DNA of 64,000 nucleotides from Stutzerimonas frequens (lineage in GTDB: Bacteria; Pseudomonadota; Gammaproteobacteria; Pseudomonadales; Pseudomonadaceae). The DNA lies in assembly GCF_024448335.1 (NCBI RefSeq), contig NZ_JAMOHM010000017.1, positions 30,188-94,187 on the forward strand, written 5' to 3'. Below the pieces are notes generated by a model, which was not told the DNA's origin, searched no databases, and saw only the letters and a list, made by a program, of their open reading frames with translations. Position numbers and translations under genes: made by a program. Positions 19,257 through 27,028 of this stretch are shown here, in pieces; position 1 is the first letter of the stretch, and every line of letters begins with the position of its first letter.

Positions 19257-19751
19257 TCATTCGCGGCGCTGTTCACCGGTGAACGACAGCGTCGTCTTGC
19301 AGCGCCGGCAATAATAGCGCCGGCCTTTGCCAACCAGCGCGTGGCGCTGAGCGGTGAAGGTGAAATCCTGGTCCGGGCAGCTGCAGCGGTAAACATAACG
19401 GGTGGCGGGCCGTCGATGCACAGCGTAGTTATGGCAGCGATCCGCTGGCAGCTCGTATACGCCACGCATGATCAGCTGCCATTCCTCGCCATGTGGCTGA
19501 ATACGCGCGCCGAACATCTGGTGAGCGACGAGATGGGCCACTTCATGCGCCACCGTCTGACGCAGAAAGTGGTCGGCATTCTCCCGGTACAGCTGTTCGT
19601 TGAAACGCAGCAGATTCTGCTGAAGGTGGGCCACGCCGGCCTTCTGCCCACGCAGCTTCAGGCTTACTTCAGGGCGAGGGAAGCGGCGCTTGAAAAACTG
19701 CTCGGCCAGCGTGTAGCAGGCTTCGACACGGGCATTTAGACGCTCGGGCAT
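19257..19751 (-). CDS. sprT: SprT-like zinc metalloprotease-fold protein
   Basis: A 164-residue SprT family protein with the zinc site HEVAH (VAHEVAHLVAHQMFG, near residue 70) and the third ligand region HGEEWQLIMRG. A C-terminal zinc ribbon has CSCPDQDF and CRRCKTTLSF. Bacterial SprT proteins are poorly characterised; eukaryotic relatives (Spartan) degrade DNA-protein crosslinks. It ends 16 bases from the convergent MFS gene. Confidence 0.88.
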   Translation of the reverse strand: MPERLNARVEACYTLAEQFFKRRFPRPEVSLKLRGQKAGVAHLQQNLLRFNEQLYRENADHFLRQTVAHEVAHLVAHQMFGARIQPHGEEWQLIMRGVYELPADRCHNYAVHRRPATRYVYRCSCPDQDFTFTAQRHALVGKGRRYYCRRCKTTLSFTGEQRRE

Positions 19752-19813
19752 TGGGCAACTCCCTGGGAGCGCCGCATTATGCCAAAGCGTCTACCCGCCG
19801 AGCAGCTCGTTCG

Positions 19814-20515
19814 TCAGTCGTTCGGTCGTTCGTTGAATCGGCGTTCGTTGTCCACGCCACCCGGTTCGTCCTGCGGACGATTCTCCTCGAAGCCGTAGCT
19901 CTGGTTCTGCGGGGTATCGCGTTCATAGGTCGGGTCGAGCGCGAGCATCCAGAACAGGATCATCGGCACCTTCAGATTGACCAGTACCAGCAGGCCGACG
20001 CCCCAGGTACTGGCACCGTAGAGGAAGGTGTTGCGGTTGTTGATGCGCATGAAGGTCGGCAGGCCGACGAACAGCAGATAGGTTGAATACGCGCCCGCCG
20101 CCACCAGCACCAGGATGGCGATCCAGCGTGTCGGGTAGAGCGCACCGAGGCCGGCCAGGAAGAATGGCGTGATGACATAGGCGATGAAGCCCACGCACTG
20201 GTTGAAGGTCGGTCGTGCATCGAAGGAGCGAGACATCCAGCGCAGGAAGAACCCCATGATGAAGGTGCCGACCACGATGGTGATGTAGATCAGCGCACTC
20301 AGCTGAAACGCGCTGCGCGTATCGAGCCAGATCCGCTCGTTCTCCACCAGGCTCCAGCCCACGTAACGGGTGCCGATGAACATGCAGACCGCTGGCAGCA
20401 AGGCCCAGAGCAACAGATGGACAAGGTAGTTGGAGCTGTTCTTTTCCTCGTCGCGGCGGATATCTGCCCACGCCTGATCGGGGCGGGTGAGCAATGTCAT
20501 GAAGTGCGGGATCAT
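19814..20515 (-). CDS. Yip1 family membrane protein
   Basis: A 233-residue protein with five hydrophobic segments, opening with HFMTLLTRPDQAWADIRRDEE and carrying GFIAYVITPFFLAGL near the middle, the pattern of Yip1/DUF1282 proteins. The C terminus is a polar, probably disordered tail of about 45 residues. Function in bacteria is unknown. The gene is next to a paralogue at 20698-21297 in the same orientation, sharing GFIAY/VFAAY-type and LLFVGLPTFM/LLYVGLPKFM sequences. Confidence 0.82.
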   Translation of the reverse strand: MIPHFMTLLTRPDQAWADIRRDEEKNSSNYLVHLLLWALLPAVCMFIGTRYVGWSLVENERIWLDTRSAFQLSALIYITIVVGTFIMGFFLRWMSRSFDARPTFNQCVGFIAYVITPFFLAGLGALYPTRWIAILVLVAAGAYSTYLLFVGLPTFMRINNRNTFLYGASTWGVGLLVLVNLKVPMILFWMLALDPTYERDTPQNQSYGFEENRPQDEPGGVDNERRFNERPND

Positions 20516-20654
20516 ACGGGTCTCCGTCTGCCTTGAGAGCCGCCCGACCTATAGCTCCGGCGGCGATATGGCTTTAGAACGGTCGAGGCGCCGAGGGTTT
20601 CCCTTGATGAGTGCAGACCTTTTGCCGCACGTGAGCCGTGAGGGTTTCAGGACG

Positions 20655-20682
20655 CAAAAAAGGCCGCCCGCAGGCGGCCTCG
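20655..20682 (-). terminator. Terminator after the upstream Yip1 gene
   Basis: On the minus strand AGGCCGCCTGCGGGCGGCCTTTTTTGC: an eight-base GC stem with a run of six T. It lies 15-43 bases beyond the stop of the Yip1 gene at 20698 and separates the two paralogues into different transcripts. Confidence 0.88.
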
Positions 20683-20697
20683 TGACGACGGGATGGC

Positions 20698-21297
20698 TCA
20701 GCGAACGTAAACCGGGCCGATGCCCATCCCCCAGGTGATCACCGAAATGGCGATGATTGCCACCAGCACGACCAGCCCCACGGCCAGTACCGAACTGGAG
20801 AACATGAAGCCCTCGTCTTCGGGGATGTTCATGAATTTAGGCAGCCCCACATACAGCAGGTAGGCCGTGTAACAGACCGCCGCCGTACCCACGAGCATGC
20901 CCAGCCACAGATGCGGATAAAGCCCGGCCAGACCGCCGATGAACAACGGTGTCGCGGTATACGCAGCGAAGACGATGCACTGGGTGAGGGTTGGGCTGGC
21001 ATCATAGGTCCGCGCCATCCAATGAATGAAGCCGCCCATGACGGCGACGCCGGCGAGCATCGCGAAGTAGGAAAGTATCGCAAGCTGCATGCAACTGGCC
21101 TGCGTCAGCTTGACCGGCTCTCCACCGCCGATGCTCCAACCCACCTGGGTCGCGCCGATATAGGCCGAGACAGCGGGTATCGCTGCCAGCACCAGTACAT
21201 GGGTGAGATACATGTGGCTGACGGTTTCTTCCTCGCCACGTATCTCGTTCCACTCCTGCCCGGGATGGGCGAACAAACCCCAAACGTGATTGATCAT
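20698..21297 (-). CDS. Yip1 family membrane protein (paralogue)
   Basis: A 199-residue protein with five hydrophobic segments. The opening HVWGLFAHPGQEWNEIRGEEE, the middle IVFAAYTATPLFIGGLAGLYP and the LLYVGLPKFMNIPEDEGFMF stretch align well with the neighbouring 233-residue protein, from which it differs by lacking the polar C-terminal tail. It ends in YVR at a membrane edge. Function unknown. The pair probably arose by tandem duplication. Confidence 0.82.
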   Translation of the reverse strand: MINHVWGLFAHPGQEWNEIRGEEETVSHMYLTHVLVLAAIPAVSAYIGATQVGWSIGGGEPVKLTQASCMQLAILSYFAMLAGVAVMGGFIHWMARTYDASPTLTQCIVFAAYTATPLFIGGLAGLYPHLWLGMLVGTAAVCYTAYLLYVGLPKFMNIPEDEGFMFSSSVLAVGLVVLVAIIAISVITWGMGIGPVYVR

Positions 21298-21436
21298 GCC
21301 AGCGTCTCCTCTGTTTTGGAGGGTCGCTTCGCCTGGCGGTCGTCATCGGAGGACGGCGCGTGCGACCTTATGTCGCAGTATAGGAATGCGGCTCGCGGAT
21401 GCATCCGCAGCATTAGAGCGTTTCGAAGCTATGCGG

Positions 21437-22030
21437 TCAGTGGTAATAGCGCGCGAGTATTTCCATGGCCAGGTTGATCGACTGCAAGCGCTGAGTGCTC
21501 CCGCCGCGATCCGGGTGATGCAGGCTGACCAGTTGGCGGTAGCGATGCTTGATCAGTTCCAGCGTCAGTGGCTGGGACGAGCGGTCCAGCTCGAACAGCT
21601 CGAGCGCCGCGCGCTTCTCGTCGCTGCCCTGCATGCGCGTCCAGAAACTCGCCAGCAGGCGCTCTACGTCGTCCTCGTCGGTATCCCGCAGGTTGCTCAG
21701 GTCAAGGTAGTACTCGCGCAGCGCGTCCTGTTCGGTGAGCCCGGCACTGGCCGCCGAATAGGGCAGCAATTGCACATGCAATGGATTGATCTGCAGATGG
21801 CCGCTGGCCTCGGCCCAGAGTCGGTCGCGCAGCAGGTACAGTGCGTTGAACACTAGGAAATGCGTGCGAAATAGCACCAGTTTGTCGGTCAGCGGCAAAT
21901 TGGGCACGTGCGTGCTGTGGCGCCGCTTGAGCTGTTGGATCAGCTCGTACTCGCTGCGGCCCTCGGGCTTTTCCTGCAACAGAATGAGCAGGTGGTCTGG
22001 CAGATCCAGTGCGGGGGAGAGGTCGTCCAT
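21437..22030 (-). CDS. DnaJ-related protein with C-terminal J domain
   Basis: A 197-residue protein. The first 120 residues match the DNAJ-related N-terminal domain (LLILLQEKPEGRSEYELIQQLK, FRTHFLVFNALYLLRDRLW). The last 60 residues form a short J domain with YRQLVSLHHPDRGGS containing the HPD tripeptide. It should act as a co-chaperone that stimulates an Hsp70. The J domain is at the C terminus rather than the N terminus, as is normal for this family. Confidence 0.85.
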   Translation of the reverse strand: MDDLSPALDLPDHLLILLQEKPEGRSEYELIQQLKRRHSTHVPNLPLTDKLVLFRTHFLVFNALYLLRDRLWAEASGHLQINPLHVQLLPYSAASAGLTEQDALREYYLDLSNLRDTDEDDVERLLASFWTRMQGSDEKRAALELFELDRSSQPLTLELIKHRYRQLVSLHHPDRGGSTQRLQSINLAMEILARYYH

Positions 22031-22163
22031 CGGCCGAGACTAGCACAGGGCCAGCGGAGGAGGGCCGGGGCTGGTTCACATCGGCCACACGGCGAACGGG
22101 CTGCGGTTGGAGCTGCTTTGCGCGTAAAATGCGCAGTTTTCGCATCTCACCCGGACACCTGAC

Positions 22164-22988
22164 ATGGGCAACCTCTCGGTCAACCAGAACAAACTGCAGA
22201 AGCGCCTGCGCCGCCTAGCCGGCGAGGCCGTCACCGACTTCAACATGATCGAGGATGGCGACAAGGTCATGGTCTGCCTGTCCGGCGGCAAGGACAGCTA
22301 CACCATGCTCGACGTGCTGCTCTATCTGCAGAAGGTCGCGCCGATCAGGTTCGAGGTGGTCGCCGTGAATATGGACCAGAAGCAGCCAGGCTTCCCCGAA
22401 CACGTGTTGCCCGAATACCTGAAGTCCATCGGCGTCGAATACCACATCATCGAGAAGGACACCTACTCGGTGGTGAAGGAGAAGATTCCGGAAGGCAAGA
22501 CCACCTGCTCGCTGTGCTCACGGCTGCGCCGCGGCACGCTTTACACCTTCGCCGATGAGATCGGCGCGACGAAGATGGCGCTCGGTCACCACCGCGACGA
22601 CATCCTGGAGACCTTCTTCCTCAACATGTTCTACGGCGGCACGCTGAAGGCCATGCCGCCCAAGCTGCTCTCCGACGATGGCCGCAACGTGGTGATCCGT
22701 CCGCTCGCCTACTGCAACGAGGCGGACATCGAGGCCTATTCGAAGATGAAGGAGTTCCCGATCATCCCTTGCAACCTCTGCGGCTCGCAGGAGAACTTGC
22801 AGCGTCAGGTGGTCAAGGAAATGTTGCAGGAGTGGGAGCGCAAGTCGCCGGGGCGCACCGAGATCATGTTCCGCGCGCTGCAGAACGTGGTGCCTTCGCA
22901 GCTGGCCGACCGCAACTTGTTCGACTTCAAGAGCCTGCGCATCGACGACAGCGCCACGCCGCGCTTTGTCGATGTGATGAGCCTGTAA
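22164..22988 (+). CDS. ttcA: tRNA 2-thiocytidine(32) synthetase TtcA
   Basis: A 274-residue PP-loop ATPase that thiolates cytidine 32 of several tRNAs. The PP-loop [14 protein letters not shown] lies near residue 40. Two CxxC motifs that bind the Fe-S cluster are present: [10 protein letters not shown] near residue 115 and [13 protein letters not shown] near residue 205. Homology begins at the ATG at 22164, which directly follows a short promoter region. Confidence 0.96.
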   Translation: MGNLSVNQNKLQKRLRRLAGEAVTDFNMIEDGDKVMVCLSGGKDSYTMLDVLLYLQKVAPIRFEVVAVNMDQKQPGFPEHVLPEYLKSIGVEYHIIEKDTYSVVKEKIPEGKTTCSLCSRLRRGTLYTFADEIGATKMALGHHRDDILETFFLNMFYGGTLKAMPPKLLSDDGRNVVIRPLAYCNEADIEAYSKMKEFPIIPCNLCGSQENLQRQVVKEMLQEWERKSPGRTEIMFRALQNVVPSQLADRNLFDFKSLRIDDSATPRFVDVMSL

Positions 22989-23033
22989 TCGGGCGCACCC
23001 GGCCGAGCCCGCCACTTTCTTTTGCCGTGCCGG

Positions 23034-23063
23034 TTGAAAGCCGCAGTCCCGGCAGAGTATGGT
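23034..23063 (+). promoter_or_regulatory. Promoter for the DAHP synthase leader
   Basis: TTGAAA (23034-23039) and TATGGT (23058-23063) are 18 bases apart and lie 24 bases before the start of the first leader ORF. The gap after ttcA is only 98 bases, so this is the only place a leader promoter can stand. Confidence 0.5.
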
Positions 23064-23086
23064 TCGGTCATCTTCTGGAGATCAGC

Positions 23087-23215
23087 ATGTCCCTGAACCC
23101 TGTAGCCCTGAACGTTGTCGATGCCGGTGCCATTCGCGCCGTGTTCGCTCGTGGGCAGCAGGTTGCAGCCGCTGGTTATTACTTTGGGTATTGGTTTAGC
23201 CACAGGCGCGCCTGA
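23087..23215 (+). CDS. Aromatic leader peptide 1 before DAHP synthase
   Basis: A 42-codon ORF with ATG 23087, preceded by CTGGAGATCAGC. Near its end stands GYYFGYWF: six aromatic residues in eight codons (23174-23197), followed by SHRRA and a TGA. An intrinsic terminator begins 50 bases past the stop. This is the classic layout of an attenuation leader sensing charged tRNA-Tyr, tRNA-Phe and tRNA-Trp. GC-rich segments after the run can form alternative hairpins (a palindromic CAGGCGCGCCTG at 23203-23214 against GGCGCCCT / AGGGTCGCC). No stable product needs to exist; translation itself is the likely function. The exact anti-terminator fold is not resolved. Confidence 0.75.
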   Translation: MSLNPVALNVVDAGAIRAVFARGQQVAAAGYYFGYWFSHRRA

Positions 23216-23264
23216 TACCCCACAGGCGCCCTAGCAAGCAGGGTCGCCACCAGAGCAGTTTTCG

Positions 23265-23304
23265 AACCCCCGGTCGGCCACCCGACCGGGGGTTTTGTTT
23301 TTTT
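23265..23304 (+). terminator. Intrinsic terminator (probable attenuator) in the DAHP synthase leader
   Basis: AACCCCCGGTCGG and CCGACCGGGGGTT form a 13-base perfect stem around a three- to four-base loop, followed by TTGTTTTTTT. It lies between the first leader ORF and the second, 177 bases before the DAHP synthase start, so transcripts must read through it to express the enzyme. Confidence 0.88.
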
Positions 23305-23341
23305 CGGCCACGCGATGGCCCAACGCAACGAGGAACACGCC

Positions 23342-23437
23342 ATGACCACTTACCGTACCGACCGTTATTACCGCTACGACTGGCGATTTAGCCGCTTCGA
23401 CGCCCAGCAGACCTCACGCGAACGAACACCCGACTAG
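23342..23437 (+). CDS. Aromatic-rich mini-ORF 2 before DAHP synthase
   Basis: A 31-codon ORF with ATG 23342 and a good Shine-Dalgarno (GAGGAA, about 8 bases upstream). The sequence opens MTTYRTDRYYRYDWRFSRFD: four Tyr, one Trp and two Phe in the first 20 residues, alternating with Arg. It ends at TAG 23437, two bases before a ten-pair hairpin (23439-23463) that is followed directly by the DAHP synthase ribosome-binding region. It may be a second regulatory leader acting on translation or a small basic protein. I do not recognise it as a named family. Confidence 0.55.
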   Translation: MTTYRTDRYYRYDWRFSRFDAQQTSRERTPD

Positions 23438-23438
23438 C

Positions 23439-23463
23439 GCTGACGCGGACCACCCGCGTCGGC
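23439..23463 (+). promoter_or_regulatory. Hairpin between mini-ORF 2 and DAHP synthase
   Basis: GCTGACGCGG and CCGCGTCGGC pair (ten pairs including one U-G) around ACCAC. It is two bases after the stop of mini-ORF 2 and ends just before AGAAGGA, the likely ribosome-binding site of the enzyme gene. There is no T-run, so it is not an intrinsic terminator. Confidence 0.5.
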
Positions 23464-23481
23464 AGAAGGAACCGCCAGATC

Positions 23482-24558
23482 ATGAATGCATCCGCCACCG
23501 TACTTGCCAGCCACACCCCGACCATCGCCGAAACCCTTTCGGTCCGCCGCAGCGCGCAGCCGCTGCCCAGTCCCGCAGTATTGCGCCAGCGTCTGCCCTT
23601 GAGCGACGCCCTTGCCGCACGCATCCAGAACGACCGCAACGCCATCCGCGCCGTGCTCGACGGTCGCGATCCGCGCCTGCTGGTCGTCGTCGGGCCCTGT
23701 TCCCTGCACGATCCTGTCGCCGCGCTCGAGTACGCCGAGCGTATCGCCGCCCTTGCTTCCGAAGTCAACGATCAGCTGCTGCTGGTGATGCGCGCCTATG
23801 TGGAGAAGCCGCGCACCACCGTCGGCTGGAAAGGCTTGGTCTACGATCCGCATCTGGACGGCAGCGGCAACATGGCCGAGGGGCTGCACCTGTCGCGCCG
23901 CCTGATGCTGGATATTCTCGAAACCGGTCTGCCGATCGCCACCGAGCTGCTGCAGCCGCTGGCTGCCGGATACTTCGACGATCTGCTCGGCTGGGCCGCG
24001 ATTGGTGCGCGCACCAGCGAGTCGCAGATCCATCGCGAGCTGGTCAGCGGGCTGGACCTGCCGGTGGGCTTCAAGAACGGCACCGATGGCGGCCTCGGCA
24101 TCGCTTGCGACGCCATGCGTTCGGCCGAGCATCCACACCAGCATTTCGGCATCGACGATCTCGGCCATCCGGCAATGCTGCACACCCGCGGCAATCCGGA
24201 TACCCATCTGATCCTGCGTGGCGGCCACGGAGCACCCAACTACGATGCGGCCAGTGTCGCTGCTGCCCGTCGCGCGCTGGAAAAACAGGGGATCGCCCCG
24301 CGCATCATGGTCGATTGCAGTCACGCCAACAGTGGCAAGGACCCACTGCGTCAGCCCGCAGTGCTGGAGTCGGTGATCGAACAGCGCCTGGCTGGCGACA
24401 GGAGCCTGCGTGGCGTCATGCTCGAAAGCCACCTGTTCGATGGATGCCAGCCGCTGTCCGATGAATTGCGCTACGGCGTGTCGATCACCGACGGCTGCCT
24501 GGGTTGGACGGCGACCGAACAGATGCTACGTCTGGCGGCGCAGCGGCTGCAGGTCTGA
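23482..24558 (+). CDS. Class I 3-deoxy-7-phosphoheptulonate (DAHP) synthase
   Basis: A 358-residue AroFGH-type enzyme joining phosphoenolpyruvate and erythrose 4-phosphate, the first step of the shikimate pathway. Visible active-site motifs are VVGPCSLHDP, MRAYVEKPRTTVGWKG, GARTSESQIHRELVSG with GFKNGTDGG, LRGGHGAPNY and MVDCSHANSGK. The allosteric specificity (Tyr, Phe or Trp) cannot be assigned safely by eye, so no symbol is given. The gene is preceded by two aromatic-rich mini-ORFs, a terminator and a hairpin, which suggests control by aromatic amino acid supply. Confidence 0.95.
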   Translation: MNASATVLASHTPTIAETLSVRRSAQPLPSPAVLRQRLPLSDALAARIQNDRNAIRAVLDGRDPRLLVVVGPCSLHDPVAALEYAERIAALASEVNDQLLLVMRAYVEKPRTTVGWKGLVYDPHLDGSGNMAEGLHLSRRLMLDILETGLPIATELLQPLAAGYFDDLLGWAAIGARTSESQIHRELVSGLDLPVGFKNGTDGGLGIACDAMRSAEHPHQHFGIDDLGHPAMLHTRGNPDTHLILRGGHGAPNYDAASVAAARRALEKQGIAPRIMVDCSHANSGKDPLRQPAVLESVIEQRLAGDRSLRGVMLESHLFDGCQPLSDELRYGVSITDGCLGWTATEQMLRLAAQRLQV

Positions 24559-24591
24559 GCCGGCTCGCACGCGAGCGACGTTCTGCTCGCA

Positions 24592-24618
24592 GGGTGGACA
24601 ACGCGAAGCGTGTCCACC
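24592..24618. repeat. REP-like hairpin
   Basis: GGTGGACA-ACGCGAAGCG-TGTCCACC: an eight-base perfect stem, the inner loop being partly self-complementary. It lies 34 bases after DAHP synthase and is one member of the hairpin family seen at 1941, 29826 and 38137. Confidence 0.65.
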
Positions 24619-24763
24619 GTCTGCGCGCCTGGTGGCAGGGTAAATAAGACGCGCACCAAGCGGTGCAGCCCGACCGCTGCCGCCCAACTGCGTCGGCGGC
24701 GGACTTGCGAGGCGGGCTCGTCATCGGCACCCTGTGCCGCTGCCGTCACATCGGATCCGAACC

Positions 24764-25435
24764 ATGCACGACTACAAATGGCTGCACGAATATTGCCTCA
24801 ACCGCTTCGGCTCGGCCGCGGCATTGGAAGCGCGCTTGCCGCAACCGCGCAGCGCCGATGAGCTGCGCGGCGTTTCCGATGACCGCTACCTCTCGCTGAT
24901 CAGCCTGCGCATCTTCCGCGCCGGGCTCAAGCACAGTCTGGTCGACGCCAAGTGGCCGGCGTTCGAGCAGGCGTTCTTCGGCTTCGATCCGGAAAAGGTG
25001 GTGCTGATGGGCGGCGAGCACATCGAGCGGCTGATGCAGGACACTCGACTGATCCGCCATCTGGGCAAGCTCAAGAGCGTGCCGCGCAATGCTCAGTTCG
25101 TCCTCGACGTGGCAAAGGAGCGAGGCGGCTTCGGCAACCTGCTGGCGGACTGGTCGAGCAGCGACATCGTCGGCCTGTGGCGCTACCTGGCCAAGCATGG
25201 CAGCCAGCTCGGCGGCCTGTCGGCGCCACGCCTGTTGCGCATGGCCGGCAAGGACACCTTCATTCCAAGCAATGACGTAGTGGCAGCGCTCAAGGCACAA
25301 GAAATCGTCGACAAGCTGCCCAGCAGTCAGCGCGACCAGGCTGCGGTGCAGGCTGCCTTCAACCAGTGGCAGGCCGAGAGTGGCCGCCCGCTCTGTCAGC
25401 TTTCGGCGATGCTGGCCTTCACTGTGAACCACTGA
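24764..25435 (+). CDS. DNA-3-methyladenine glycosylase I family protein
   Basis: A 223-residue protein with the adenine glycosylase (Tag) fold. Features are RIFRAGLKHSLVDAKWPAFEQAFFGFDPEKV near residue 45, matching the region of Tag that holds the base-binding pocket, then RLMQDTRLIRHLGKLKSVPRNA. Tag removes 3-methyladenine from alkylated DNA. The usual Zn-snap cysteines of E. coli Tag are not evident, so it is a divergent family member. The start MHDYKWLHEYC at 24764 is preferred to an upstream frame-open position. Confidence 0.8.
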   Translation: MHDYKWLHEYCLNRFGSAAALEARLPQPRSADELRGVSDDRYLSLISLRIFRAGLKHSLVDAKWPAFEQAFFGFDPEKVVLMGGEHIERLMQDTRLIRHLGKLKSVPRNAQFVLDVAKERGGFGNLLADWSSSDIVGLWRYLAKHGSQLGGLSAPRLLRMAGKDTFIPSNDVVAALKAQEIVDKLPSSQRDQAAVQAAFNQWQAESGRPLCQLSAMLAFTVNH

Positions 25436-25493
25436 GAACGCTGCGACGGTTTGGCACAGCGCTGCGCGAATAGGCGCGGTGTAGAGTTCAAAC

Positions 25494-25859
25494 ATGACCA
25501 TCGTCAAAGACAAACGTGCGCAGATCGTATGGGTGCTTCTGGCCTGCATCCTGCTCAATGTCTTTGTCTGCAGCCTGAATCATGCGACGCACGTGGGGTT
25601 CGAGCTGGCCATGGGGCAGGATGCATTCTGCTTCAGTGACGAAACTCCAGCGGGGGCGAAGGCACCTGCTACAGACGTGCATGAACTGGCCGAGCATGCC
25701 TTCGACTGCCCGCTATGCGGTCTGAGCCTGCTGGCCATCGTGGTGCTCTTCGCCCTCGGCTGGCTCGGCCGCCGAACGGCCAAGCTGCAGCCACGGCCAG
25801 CGCCGCATCTTGGCGGCCCTCGGTACCACTGGCCGGCGCTGAACCCCCGCGCGCCCTGA
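25494..25859 (+). CDS. DUF2946-type membrane protein
   Basis: A 121-residue protein with one N-terminal hydrophobic segment (IVWVLLACILLNVFVCSL), a polar stretch with a DCPLCG motif, and a second hydrophobic segment LSLLAIVVLFALGWLG. A membrane protein with a CxxC of this form fits DUF2946, which is often linked to copper genes. No copper genes are seen here. Function unknown. Confidence 0.6.
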   Translation: MTIVKDKRAQIVWVLLACILLNVFVCSLNHATHVGFELAMGQDAFCFSDETPAGAKAPATDVHELAEHAFDCPLCGLSLLAIVVLFALGWLGRRTAKLQPRPAPHLGGPRYHWPALNPRAP

Positions 25860-25965
25860 ATTCCCCTGACTGATGCCTTTCACCGCTCCCGCCGCAGCGT
25901 GCTGCCTGCGGGGCGGATACGCGTCGGAGCCTTCCGACGGCACGGTCAACACAGGGGATTTCACC

Positions 25966-26520
25966 ATGACCATGATGGAAAGATTCGCCCGCGCCGACAG
26001 CCGCGTCAGCTATCGGCTGCCATTTCCGGATTACCCGAGCAATGCCCGCAGCTTCGTTCATCTGGATGCCAAGCTGCTGCCTTACTGGCACGCCTTGTTC
26101 GATGTCTGCCCGCGCCTGCTCAAACTGGACCCACCCGATGGGCTGGGGATCTTCCGCCAGTTCATGACCTGGGCCTATGGCTGCCAGCTCGCCCTCGACT
26201 GGACATTCCACCTTAGCGTCTGCCGCTGGTTGCTGGCCTCCGACTATCGCGAGCTGATCGAGCCGGAACAGATCGAAACCATGATGATCGCTGCCGCGGC
26301 CCGCTGGGTCGCCAGCGATGACAGCCCGGCAATCGGCGTCGTGCTGGGCTGGCAGGGTGGTGGTGAACACGTCTTCGACTGGAAAGCGCGTGTGCGGCTG
26401 GGCGGCAGGGCCTTGCCAGCAGAAGAGGAGGAGCTGCCGCCCGCGCCATGGGACTTCGCCTGGAGCCCGCTATCCACCACGGCCGGAAACGGTTTTCGCC
26501 GCTGGTTGCGCGTGCCGTGA
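25966..26520 (+). CDS. Hypothetical protein
   Basis: A 184-residue soluble protein that I do not recognise. It opens MTMMERFARADSRVSYRLPF and is rich in Trp and Ala. It has no signal peptide, membrane segment or clear motif. The ATG at 25966 is preferred since codon use is good from there; the frame is open 31 codons upstream with poor residues. It sits between a DUF2946-like gene and the cyd operon. Confidence 0.6.
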   Translation: MTMMERFARADSRVSYRLPFPDYPSNARSFVHLDAKLLPYWHALFDVCPRLLKLDPPDGLGIFRQFMTWAYGCQLALDWTFHLSVCRWLLASDYRELIEPEQIETMMIAAAARWVASDDSPAIGVVLGWQGGGEHVFDWKARVRLGGRALPAEEEELPPAPWDFAWSPLSTTAGNGFRRWLRVP

Positions 26521-26848
26521 GCGCGACAGGACGCCGCATGGCGGTGGTTCGGCATCATGCCGCCTCATATAGCCACCCGGTGCATCTATGCTTTTCAAGC
26601 GAGGCGGCCGGAGAGGCGCAGCGGCCTCGCGCAGGTGAGGCAGGCTGTCGCAGTTGTGGCGGCAGGGGAGCGGCTGGACACTTTGCCTGCCCCGAGCCCG
26701 AGCACTGCTTCCACGGGTGGGTCCGGGGCACGGCGATTGAGCCTGGACTGCTGCGTTCAGGTTTCGGCCCCCGACCCCAACGGGGGCCTTCAATCGCAGC
26801 ATGCTGCCTTGGCGCGATGCGCCTCGGCAGGCGAGCAAGGAGGTAGGC
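26521..26848 (+). promoter_or_regulatory. Long structured region before the cyd operon
   Basis: There are 328 bases without a gene. It holds several GC-rich inverted repeats: GCGAGG..GGCCTCGC at about 26607-26636, GGCAGG / CCTGCC at about 26663-26693, and a perfect GGCCCCCG-accccaa-CGGGGGCC hairpin at 26766-26788 followed by TTCAATC. It ends in a strong GGAGG before cydP. I see no ANR box (TTGAT-N4-ATCAA) in it. Open frames through it look like non-coding shadow. Confidence 0.45.
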
Positions 26849-27028
26849 ATGTTCAAGTCATCGCTCAGGCGGGACATCGTGCTGGTGCTGCTGGTCAAGG
26901 TCGCGATCCTCATAACCATAAAAAACATCTGGTTCGATGCTCCCAGCATTCCCGAAAACGGTTCGGTGCGTGTCGCCGAACATTTGCTTGATAAACGGGA
27001 TGCCAATCCCGAGGGAGGGCCGAGATGA
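26849..27028 (+). CDS. cydP: Cytochrome bd oxidase assembly/small protein CydP
   Basis: A 59-residue protein with one hydrophobic segment ([21 protein letters not shown], residues 9-29) and a polar tail. The opening [16 protein letters not shown] matches CydP, a small protein that precedes cydA in many pseudomonads and is proposed to help assemble or support the oxidase. It has an excellent ribosome-binding site (AGGAGG), and its stop overlaps the cydA ATG by four bases. Confidence 0.8.
   Translation: MFKSSLRRDIVLVLLVKVAILITIKNIWFDAPSIPENGSVRVAEHLLDKRDANPEGGPR

Noticed and set aside
26557..26991. 144-codon plus-strand frame overlapping cydP
   Set aside because: Out of frame with cydP, low-complexity Arg/Ala-rich product without motif; treated as non-coding leader.
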